A DNA stretch of 13,001 bases from Endomicrobium sp. (lineage in GTDB: Bacteria > Elusimicrobiota > Endomicrobiia > Endomicrobiales > Endomicrobiaceae), in assembly GCA_031255375.1 (NCBI GenBank), contig JAIRSP010000060.1, forward strand, positions 1 to 13,001, in the 5' to 3' direction. The translations under genes were made by a program, and so were the position numbers. The notes under the pieces were generated by a model. It searched no databases, had not been told where the DNA came from, and saw only the letters and a program-made list of their open reading frames with translations. Positions within the stretch are counted from its first letter, which is position 1. Each line of letters begins with the position of its first letter. This document shows positions 6,822 to 13,001 of the stretch, in pieces.

Positions 6822-7592
6822 ATGAGAAAGCCAATGATAGTTGGAAATTGGAAAATGAATAAAACTATTTCAGATGCTGTGCTAACTGTTAAAATGCTTA
6901 AAGACGCAATTGATGTGATAAATATAGATATTTTAATTTGCCCTTCTTTTACAATGCTTTATATTATAAATAATGAAATTAAAGAATCTAATATTAAATT
7001 AGGAGCTCAGAATATTTTTTGGGAATCAAGTGGAGCATTTACTGGAGAAATATCTTCGACAATGGTAAAAGATGTAGGGTGTTCGTATGTAATATTAGGT
7101 CATTCTGAACGTAGACAACATTTTTCAGAAACGAACGAAATGATAAATAAAAAAGTAAAAGCAGCATTTATGGTTAATATTATACCAATAGTTTGCATTG
7201 GTGAAACAGCTAATGAAAGAGAAAATAATGCTACATATAATGTTATAGAAAATCAAATAAAAGGAAGTTTATATGGACTCTCACTTGAACAAGCATCGTC
7301 AGTAATTATAGCTTACGAACCTATATGGGCAATAGGAACAGGAAAAAATGCATCATCTGAGCAAATCCAAAACATGCATTTATTTATAAGAAAAACGTAC
7401 TGTAAAATGTATGGAGAAAGTGTCTCTAATAATATAAGCATAATTTATGGTGGTTCAGTAAATTTATACAATATATCAGATATTATTAAACAACCCGATG
7501 TTGACGGCTGTCTAGTTGGTGGCGCAAGTTTGAATGCTAAATCTTTTGCAGAACTTGTTAAATGCGCAAATAAAGAAATTAAAATTGTGTAA
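6822..7592 (+). CDS. tpiA: Triosephosphate isomerase
   Basis: This glycolytic enzyme interconverts dihydroxyacetone phosphate and glyceraldehyde 3-phosphate in the cytoplasm. It has 256 residues, standard for the family. Catalytic residues are all visible: N9 and K11 in 'VGNWKMN', H94 in 'ILGHSERR' and E166 in 'AYEPIWAIGTG' with its flexible loop. 'IIYGGSVN' and 'DGCLVGGASL' form the phosphate-binding end. The start is fixed by the GGAGG site. The 144-base gap after the NfnB gene suggests a separate promoter. The gene leads a cluster with rpiB and the transketolase halves, linking triose and pentose phosphate pools. Confidence 0.97.
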   Translation: MRKPMIVGNWKMNKTISDAVLTVKMLKDAIDVINIDILICPSFTMLYIINNEIKESNIKLGAQNIFWESSGAFTGEISSTMVKDVGCSYVILGHSERRQHFSETNEMINKKVKAAFMVNIIPIVCIGETANERENNATYNVIENQIKGSLYGLSLEQASSVIIAYEPIWAIGTGKNASSEQIQNMHLFIRKTYCKMYGESVSNNISIIYGGSVNLYNISDIIKQPDVDGCLVGGASLNAKSFAELVKCANKEIKIV

Positions 7593-7622
7593 ATATTTGT
7601 ATTTTTGTCATTTTAATTTTGA

Positions 7623-7628
7623 TATAAT
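7623..7628 (+). promoter_or_regulatory. Possible -10 element (TATAAT) ahead of rpiB
   Basis: A perfect TATAAT lies 14 bases before the rpiB start. Candidate -35 hexamers are TTGTCA at 7605-7610 (spacer 12, too short) and TTGTAT at 7597-7602 (spacer 20, too long). The leader would be only a few bases long. In AT-rich DNA this may be chance. Confidence 0.25.
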
Positions 7629-7642
7629 ACTGGAATTTTATT

Positions 7643-8098
7643 ATGTATAAAATAAAAAAACTAGCACTTGGAACAGATCATACAGCAATTAAAATAAGAG
7701 ATAAAATAAAGAATTATTTGTGTTATAGTGGATATGAAATAGAAGATTTCGGAATTAATAAAATTAACAGTGTTTGCGATTATCCAGATTTTGCTGTGAT
7801 GGTTTCTAAATCTATACTTGCTAAAAAAGTTGATAAAGGAATTCTTATATGTGGAACAGGGATTGGAATGTCAATTGCTGCAAACAAAGTTAAAGGGGTA
7901 ATTGCTGCAACATGTTGGGATGAAAATACAGCAAGGCTAGCTGCCCAGCATAATTATGCTGATATTATATGTTTAGGCTCGAGAACAACGACCTTAGAAA
8001 ATATTTATAAAATAATAAAAATTTTTCTTGAAACTAAATTTGAAAATAGACATTACGAAAGAATAAAAAAAATAAAGGAAATTGAAAAACAATTTTGA
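7643..8098 (+). CDS. rpiB: Ribose-5-phosphate isomerase B
   Basis: RpiB (RpiB/LacA/LacB family) interconverts ribose 5-phosphate and ribulose 5-phosphate in the non-oxidative pentose phosphate pathway. The protein has 151 residues, the usual length. Visible active-site features are D12-H13 in 'LGTDHTAIKI', the catalytic cysteine C70 in 'CGTGIGMSIAANK' with its anion-binding loop, and H103-N104 in 'AAQHNYADIICLGSR'. The presence of Cys at 70 is typical of the E. coli-like group. There is no clear ribosome site. The gene lies 50 bases after tpiA and 101 bases before the transketolase genes, which use its products. Allose-6-phosphate isomerase activity is possible but the context favours ribose 5-phosphate. 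Confidence 0.95.
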   Translation: MYKIKKLALGTDHTAIKIRDKIKNYLCYSGYEIEDFGINKINSVCDYPDFAVMVSKSILAKKVDKGILICGTGIGMSIAANKVKGVIAATCWDENTARLAAQHNYADIICLGSRTTTLENIYKIIKIFLETKFENRHYERIKKIKEIEKQF

Positions 8099-8128
8099 TA
8101 TTTTTTATTGATTTCATTATAAAAAATA
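8099..8128 (+). terminator. A/T-only 10-bp inverted repeat after rpiB
   Basis: TATTTTTTAT at 8099-8108 and ATAAAAAATA at 8119-8128 are perfect reverse complements separated by 10 bases, starting directly after the rpiB stop. The stem has no G-C pair and no T-run follows, so terminator function is doubtful. It adjoins a second inverted repeat sharing base 8128. Confidence 0.2.
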
Positions 8129-8159
8129 ATTTGCAAAAAATTTCGTTCTTTAGCAAATT
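8128..8159 (+). repeat. 7-bp inverted repeat AATTTGC / GCAAATT upstream of transketolase genes
   Basis: AATTTGC at 8128-8134 and GCAAATT at 8153-8159 are perfect reverse complements with an 18-base spacer. They lie 41 bases before the transketolase N-subunit start. This could be an operator-like site, a hairpin, or chance. Nearby, TATACT at 8163-8168 could be a -10 element, without a good -35. Confidence 0.25.
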
Positions 8160-8199
8160 GATTATACTTGTGCTTGTTAATTAAAGGAGATATATAAAA

Positions 8200-9021
8200 A
8201 TGTCAGAGATGTTAAATTTAAATGTAATATGCACTAATATTAGGAAGGATATTATAAGTATGATCTACAATGCAGGCTCTGGGCATCCAGGTGGAAGTTT
8301 ATCATCAGTTGAGCTTTTAGTGTCTTTGTATTTTAAACACATGAAGTTTGATTGTAAAAATGTGGAAGATCAAAACAGGGATTATTTTATTTTATCTAAA
8401 GGGCATGTTTGCCCGGTGCTTTATGCAATTTTAGCGTATGCCAAATGTTTTAGCAATGATGAATTAAACAGTGTAAGAAAATACAAAAGTAGACTCCAAG
8501 GTCACCCAGCAAAAGACAAAAAGTTACCTGGAATAGAGGTGTCTACAGGTTCATTGGGATATGGATTGTCAATTGCCGTAGGAATTGCAATAGGAATTAA
8601 AAAAATGAAAAAAAATAATAAAATATATGTGCTTATGGGTGATGGTGAGCAACAAGAGGGAAGCATATGGGAGGCAGCTATGTCTGCGTCACATTACAAG
8701 CTTAATAATTTATGCGCTATTATTGACAATAATGGATTACAAATAGATGGCGCAACAAAAGATATAATGAATGTTGAACCATTGGCATATAAATATAAAT
8801 CATTTGGATGGAATACGATTGAGATAGATGGGCACAACCTAAAAGAAATTGATGATGCATATTTGAGATTTAAATCTGAAAAAGAAATTCCAACTGTTAT
8901 AATAGCAAAAACAATTAAAGGTAAGGGTGTATCTTTTATGGAAAATGCTGTTGAATGGCATGGGAAAGTCCCTTCAAAAGAATTGACAGAAAAGGCATTA
9001 GCAGAAATAACAGGCAAATAA
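8200..9021 (+). CDS. Transketolase N-terminal subunit
   Basis: This is the thiamine-diphosphate-binding half of a two-gene transketolase, which moves two-carbon units between pentose, triose, tetrose and hexose phosphates. The protein has 273 residues, typical of split subunits. 'SGHPGGSLSSVELLVSLY' and 'LSKGHVCPVLYAIL' mark the N-terminal domain. 'GHPAKDKKLPGIEVSTGSLG' binds substrate and cofactor. The ThDP/metal motif runs from G147-D-G-E150 to D176-N-N178. A strong AAAGGAG at 8183-8189 precedes the start at 8200. The other half follows after 25 bases. A related 1-deoxyxylulose-5-phosphate synthase is excluded by the split layout and the absence of its family signature. Confidence 0.95.
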   Translation: MSEMLNLNVICTNIRKDIISMIYNAGSGHPGGSLSSVELLVSLYFKHMKFDCKNVEDQNRDYFILSKGHVCPVLYAILAYAKCFSNDELNSVRKYKSRLQGHPAKDKKLPGIEVSTGSLGYGLSIAVGIAIGIKKMKKNNKIYVLMGDGEQQEGSIWEAAMSASHYKLNNLCAIIDNNGLQIDGATKDIMNVEPLAYKYKSFGWNTIEIDGHNLKEIDDAYLRFKSEKEIPTVIIAKTIKGKGVSFMENAVEWHGKVPSKELTEKALAEITGK

Positions 9022-9046
9022 TTTTAAAAAGGAAAAAAATAATAAA

Positions 9047-10003
9047 GTGAAAATTTATGGTAAAAAAGCTACAAGGTTTGGATTTGGGGAAGCGTTAAAT
9101 AACTTAGGCGAAATAAATAAAAAAGTTTTTGTCTTAGGAGCTGATACTGCTTCTTCAGTTTTAATAAGTGATTTTCAAAAAAAATTTCCTGAAAGATTTA
9201 TTAATGTCGGTATAGCTGAAAATAATTTAATTGGAATTGCATCTGGACTTGCCATTGTAGGTTTTATACCATTTATATCAACTTATGGCGTTTTTTCAAC
9301 TGGTAGGCCATGGGAGCAAATAAGAACAACGATCTGCTATTCAAATTTAAATGTGAAAATAGCTGGATCACATTCTGGCCTTATGGTTGGACCAGATGGT
9401 GCTACGCACCAAGCATTAGAAGAAATTAGTATAATGAGATGTTTGCCTAGAATGACGGTTATAGTTCCATGTGATTTTGTTGAAACTAAGAAGGCCGTGA
9501 TTGCTAGCTCTTATATTGATGGCCCTGTTTATATAAGATATGGTAGAGAAAATACACCGATATTTACAACTCATGATTCTCCATTTGAAATAGGTAAGGC
9601 AAATATCTTAAAGGACGGAAACGACGTTGCAATTTTTGCCTGTGGAACAATGGTATATGAGTCTTTGTTAGCTGCAGAAACCTTAAATCAAATTAATGTA
9701 AATGTAATGGTTATAAATTTACATACCATTAAGCCAATAGATGAAAAAACAATTGTTGAAGCTGCAAAAAAATGTGGCGCAATCGTAACAGTCGAAGAAC
9801 ACCAAATTTATGGTGGATTTGGATCTGCAATATCAGAAGTAATAGTAAAAAATCATCCGGTACCTGTTGAAATAATTGGTGTAAACGATAGATTTGGAGA
9901 ATCAGGAAATCCAAATGATTTAATTCGCGAATTTGGGTTAAAAGATAAAAATATTGTTAATGCAGTTTTAAAAGTTATTAAAAGAAAAAATGTCAAAATA
10001 TAA
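9047..10003 (+). CDS. Transketolase C-terminal subunit
   Basis: This is the second half of the split transketolase. It supplies the pyrimidine-binding domain and the C-terminal domain to the ThDP active site formed with the upstream subunit. The protein has 318 residues, as expected. The conserved glutamate that activates the cofactor is E58 in 'NVGIAENNLIGIASGLA'. 'FSTGRPWEQIRTTICY' and 'GSHSGLMVGPDGATHQALEEI' follow, and the C-terminal domain runs from about residue 190 ('VAIFACGTMVYESLLAA', 'VEEHQIYGGFGSA'). The start codon is GTG at 9047, with AAAGGA at 9028-9033 somewhat far upstream (13 bases). It is surely co-transcribed with its partner. recJ follows after 43 bases and may share the transcript. 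Confidence 0.95.
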   Translation: MKIYGKKATRFGFGEALNNLGEINKKVFVLGADTASSVLISDFQKKFPERFINVGIAENNLIGIASGLAIVGFIPFISTYGVFSTGRPWEQIRTTICYSNLNVKIAGSHSGLMVGPDGATHQALEEISIMRCLPRMTVIVPCDFVETKKAVIASSYIDGPVYIRYGRENTPIFTTHDSPFEIGKANILKDGNDVAIFACGTMVYESLLAAETLNQINVNVMVINLHTIKPIDEKTIVEAAKKCGAIVTVEEHQIYGGFGSAISEVIVKNHPVPVEIIGVNDRFGESGNPNDLIREFGLKDKNIVNAVLKVIKRKNVKI

Positions 10004-10046
10004 TCATTAAAAAAAATGCATGTTCATAAATGATGAAAATTAAAAA

Positions 10047-12071
10047 ATGAAAAATCGAGAATTTATTGATGAAAAAGTAATAAGACATTCAACATTTTTT
10101 CATCCAAAATTTTCTTCAATTGTCAATAAAGTGCTTGCAAATAGACGTATAGATACTCTTGAAAAAGTTGATATTTTTGTCAATGGTGGTATTGAATGTC
10201 TATATAATCCATTTTTATTTAACGATATGGAAATAGCTGTTAAAAAAATAAGAAAAGCTATAGATTTAAATAAAGCAATTTTAGTTTATGGCGATAAAGA
10301 TGTTGATGGTATTACAGCTGTTAATGTAATTGTTAATACAATAAGATTCTTAGGTGGAAATGTTAAATGGTATATCCCATCAAGCGAGGGGTATGGAATC
10401 CATGATAATATTCTTTTAAAATATGCTATTAAAGAAAAAATTAAAGTTTTAATTACAGCTGATTGTGGCACATCATCTACAAAAGAGATTGACTATGCAA
10501 AAACACTTGGAATGGATGTAATAATTGCTGATCACCATGAACCAAATTGCGATAAAATTCCAAATGCAGAAGCTATAATAAACCCAAAAAATCATGAATC
10601 AGGATACCCATTTAGAGACATATCTGGCTGTGTTGTTTCATTAAAAATTATGCAAGCCCTTATGTTAACATTTGATGTGGAATACAATAAAAAAATCATG
10701 TTATGTTATTGCATAAAAAAAAACGACGATTATTGTGGAAATTATATTTATTTAAAAAATGATTTGAAAATAAAAAAAAATAACTTCAGATCAATTGTTG
10801 AAATTAAGAATGCAGCAAAAATGGTTTTTATGATATATACGAACAATGTTGATATTAAAAATATTTTAGTTAAGAAAAATATCTTTTTAAAAGATAAGAT
10901 AGTTGTGCTAGAAAACAACAAAGCAAATAATATTGATGATTTGTTTAAAATTTATAAAGCAAAAAAAAATAAAAATAAAACAATGACATTTTTTTTTAAA
11001 AAAAATCTTGATTTATGCGCTTTATCAACAATCGCCGACTGTATGCCATTAATTGATGAAAATAGGATTATAGTTAAAGAAGGGTTGAAAATAATAAAAA
11101 ATAATTTAAATGTAAGTAGACCAGGATTAAATTTATTAATGAAAAATACTATTGACAGAATCGGAATTAAAAATAGAGATATTACTGCAAAATTAATTTC
11201 ATTAAATATTACCCCGGTTTTGAATTCGTCAGGCAGGATGTCAAAAGGAATACTATCTGCTAAATTGCTTATGACAAATGATATGTTTAAAGCAAAAAGT
11301 TTATATAATGATATAATTAAGTTAAATAAATGTAGAAAATCGTTACAATCAAAAAATATTAAACATTTTGAAAAACTTTTAAAAAAACAATGTAACATTG
11401 AAAATGATAAAATATTGATGATTAAAGCATCAAATATTAAACATGGTGTTACTGGAGTTATTGCATCGCAAATGGCAAAAACATATATGAAGCCCACATT
11501 TTTATTTATTACAGATGGCGAAAAAGCAATAGGTGCAGCTAGGGCAATCGATGAATTTAATCTTATTGCTGCACTTGAAAGTGTAAAAGATATATTAATA
11601 AGATACGGTGGACATTATCAAGCTGCTGGATTCGTTTTAAAACATTCAAAAATTAATGAATTTAAAAAAAGAATATTGAATTATGCTGATGAAAATTTAG
11701 TAAAAATAAATGCTAACACAATAATAAATGTTGAAGACGAATTAAAAATATCAGATTTAAATATCTATTTGTACAAACAAATAAAAATGATGGAACCATT
11801 TGGCATTGGGAATTCAAATCCTATATTTTGTATAAAAAATGTAATTCCAACAGAAATATCATTTTTTGGTAATCATAATAAACATTTAAGATTTAAAATT
11901 TCGCAAAATTTAAATAATAAAAAAATTCAAGCTATATTTTGGAATAAATCAAAATTTGCCAAAGTGCTTCAATTAAATAATTGCATAGACGTTGTTTTTA
12001 ATATTGAAATCGCTAAAAATAAAACTATACAACTTAATGTAATAGATGTTAATCCATCAATTACATCTTAA
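10047..12071 (+). CDS. recJ: RecJ-family single-strand DNA exonuclease with internal insertion
   Basis: RecJ degrades single-stranded DNA 5' to 3' in recombination and mismatch repair. The protein has 674 residues, longer than the usual 550-580. DHH-domain motifs, in order: Y81-G-D83-K-D85-V-D87-G, the 'TADCG' motif with D139, the D162-H-H164 signature, 'SGC' at 193-195, and D331 in 'LDLCALSTIADCMPL'. Then come N393-S-S-G-R397 and the DHHA1 motifs H466-G-V-T-G, G496-A-A-R499 and G521-G-H-x-x-A-A-G528. A C-terminal OB-like domain begins near residue 555. About 125 residues separate the 'SGC' motif from 'LDLCAL', where about 30 are usual, so a Lys/Asn-rich insertion of roughly 90-100 residues is present. 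Key metal-binding aspartates and histidines are kept, so the nuclease is probably active. No clear ribosome site is seen; ATGs at 10030 and 10033 are out of frame. mtnP follows after 25 bases. Confidence 0.9.
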   Translation: MKNREFIDEKVIRHSTFFHPKFSSIVNKVLANRRIDTLEKVDIFVNGGIECLYNPFLFNDMEIAVKKIRKAIDLNKAILVYGDKDVDGITAVNVIVNTIRFLGGNVKWYIPSSEGYGIHDNILLKYAIKEKIKVLITADCGTSSTKEIDYAKTLGMDVIIADHHEPNCDKIPNAEAIINPKNHESGYPFRDISGCVVSLKIMQALMLTFDVEYNKKIMLCYCIKKNDDYCGNYIYLKNDLKIKKNNFRSIVEIKNAAKMVFMIYTNNVDIKNILVKKNIFLKDKIVVLENNKANNIDDLFKIYKAKKNKNKTMTFFFKKNLDLCALSTIADCMPLIDENRIIVKEGLKIIKNNLNVSRPGLNLLMKNTIDRIGIKNRDITAKLISLNITPVLNSSGRMSKGILSAKLLMTNDMFKAKSLYNDIIKLNKCRKSLQSKNIKHFEKLLKKQCNIENDKILMIKASNIKHGVTGVIASQMAKTYMKPTFLFITDGEKAIGAARAIDEFNLIAALESVKDILIRYGGHYQAAGFVLKHSKINEFKKRILNYADENLVKINANTIINVEDELKISDLNIYLYKQIKMMEPFGIGNSNPIFCIKNVIPTEISFFGNHNKHLRFKISQNLNNKKIQAIFWNKSKFAKVLQLNNCIDVVFNIEIAKNKTIQLNVIDVNPSITS

Positions 12072-12096
12072 TTAAAATATTTAAAGGGACAATAAA

Positions 12097-12975
12097 ATGG
12101 ATAATAAAAATTCTATAGAAATTGCATTTATAGGTGGTAGCGGATTATATAAAATTGACATACTAAAAAATGCTGTTGAAATTGACGTTGTGACACCATT
12201 TGGAAAACCTTCAAATAAAATAATTAGTGGTACCATCGATGGAATCAAATGTGCATTTTTAGCTAGACATGGCAGTGGGCATATCTTAAATCCATCTGAA
12301 ATAAATCAAAAGGCTAATATATATGCATTAAAATTTTTAGGTGTAAATCAAATAGTCTCATTCAGTGCATCGGGTTCATTAAAAAAAAAAATAAAACCAA
12401 AAGATTTTGTTATACCAGATCAAATTTTTGATAAAACAAAAAATAGATCATCAACTTTTTTTGAAAATGGTATAGTTGCACATGTGTCAATGTCATATCC
12501 TTTTTGTAACGAAATGAGAAATATTATTCATAAAAGCATACATAAATTAAAGCTAAATCATCATTATCATGGAACATACGTTTGTATCGAAGGCCCGCAA
12601 TTTTCAACAAAAATCGAGTCAAAAGTAAATAAACAACTAGGATTTTCAATAGTAGGCATGTCATTGTTGCCAGAGGCAAAACTTGCTAGGGAAGCTGAAA
12701 TATGCTACGCAAATATATCTACTGTAACTGATTATGACGCATGGAAAAACGAATTTGAAGTTACAAATGATGCTGTTGTTAAAACAGTAATAGAAAATAT
12801 TGAAAATGTGAAAAAAATTATAAAAAATTCAATTAAAAATCTTTACTTTAGGAAAATAAAGTGTAACTGTAAAAATTCACTTCAAACATCATTTATGACA
12901 TCTCCAGAAAGAATAAAATCCAGTTCACATTATAAAAATGTGTCAATTTTTATTGATAAATATTACAAGGATTAA
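12097..12975 (+). CDS. mtnP: 5'-methylthioadenosine phosphorylase
   Basis: This enzyme splits methylthioadenosine with phosphate into adenine and 5-methylthioribose 1-phosphate. It recycles the by-product of polyamine synthesis and salvages adenine in the cytoplasm. It belongs to the trimeric PNP/MTAP family, with 292 residues, in the normal range. The phosphate site is G13-G-S-G16, with 'ARHGSGH' next. 'GSLKKKIKPKDFVIPDQIFDKT' and 'CIEGPQFSTKIESK' are family signatures. Substrate-binding motifs are G187-M-S in 'GMSLLPEAKLAREAE' and T211-D-Y-D214. The Asp pair of 'TDYDAW' points to adenine-type substrates (MTA) rather than guanosine or inosine. The C-terminal 'CNCKNSLQTSFMTSP' is a usual MTAP tail. 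AAAGGG at 12083-12088 is the ribosome site. It is probably the last gene of a transcript. Confidence 0.92.
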   Translation: MDNKNSIEIAFIGGSGLYKIDILKNAVEIDVVTPFGKPSNKIISGTIDGIKCAFLARHGSGHILNPSEINQKANIYALKFLGVNQIVSFSASGSLKKKIKPKDFVIPDQIFDKTKNRSSTFFENGIVAHVSMSYPFCNEMRNIIHKSIHKLKLNHHYHGTYVCIEGPQFSTKIESKVNKQLGFSIVGMSLLPEAKLAREAEICYANISTVTDYDAWKNEFEVTNDAVVKTVIENIENVKKIIKNSIKNLYFRKIKCNCKNSLQTSFMTSPERIKSSSHYKNVSIFIDKYYKD

Positions 12976-12994
12976 CGTATTGTTTTACGTTTTT
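12974..12994 (+). terminator. Small hairpin with T-tail overlapping the mtnP stop
   Basis: AACGTA at 12974-12979 and TACGTT at 12986-12991 form a perfect six-pair stem with two G-C pairs and a six-base loop. The stem is followed by three more T and then seven A at the window end. The left arm includes the last two bases of the mtnP stop codon. It is the only hairpin in the window with G-C pairs and a T-tail, so it is the best terminator candidate, though short. Confidence 0.4.
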
Positions 12995-13001
12995 AAAAAA
13001 A

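Noticed and set aside
10952..11497. Long antisense open frame (181 codons) on the - strand within recJ
   Set aside because: It lies wholly opposite a well-supported RecJ and reads as low-complexity Phe/Leu/Ile, as expected from the complement of Lys/Asn-rich coding. No motif or ribosome site supports it.

Overview
The window reads as a gene-dense, strongly AT-rich bacterial chromosome segment (roughly three-quarters A+T by eye). Every gene that can be supported lies on the + strand. No gap between genes exceeds about 145 bases. No tRNA, rRNA, CRISPR array or insertion sequence is visible. The gene content suggests a Gram-negative-type (two-membrane) anaerobe or fermenter with a reduced genome: a Tol/TonB envelope machine, an NfnAB-type ferredoxin/NAD(P)H transhydrogenase, and triose- and pentose-phosphate enzymes including a split transketolase. 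An Endomicrobium-like Elusimicrobiota symbiont would fit, but that is an inference from style and content, not a demonstrated assignment.

Region 1 (2-3089) is a Tol-type cluster: the C-terminal part of a TonB/TolA-like protein cut by the window edge, then tolB, tolQ and tolR. It contains the two most notable local oddities. One is a young 54-bp tandem repeat, in four copies, in the linker of the TonB/TolA-like protein. The other is a tolB gene whose expected signal-peptide coding segment is still legible upstream but is interrupted by an in-frame TGA and has ATA where the start codon should be. As it stands, the intact frame would make a TolB without an export signal.

Region 2 (3221-6677) holds tyrosyl-tRNA synthetase followed by an overlapping pair encoding both subunits of an NfnAB/SudBA flavoprotein, which exchanges electrons between NADH, NADPH and ferredoxin.

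Region 3 (6822-10003) is a central carbon cluster: triosephosphate isomerase, ribose-5-phosphate isomerase B and the two transketolase half-subunits. Together these interconvert glycolytic triose and pentose phosphates. No transaldolase or ribulose-phosphate 3-epimerase is present in the window.

Region 4 (10047-12975) holds a RecJ-family exonuclease with an internal insertion of about 90-100 residues, then a 5'-methylthioadenosine phosphorylase. A small GC-containing hairpin overlaps the phosphorylase stop codon at the window end.

I see no convincing new multi-gene system. The interest is in signs of gene decay and flux: the tolB leader, the tandem repeat, weak AT-only hairpins, and the RecJ insertion.
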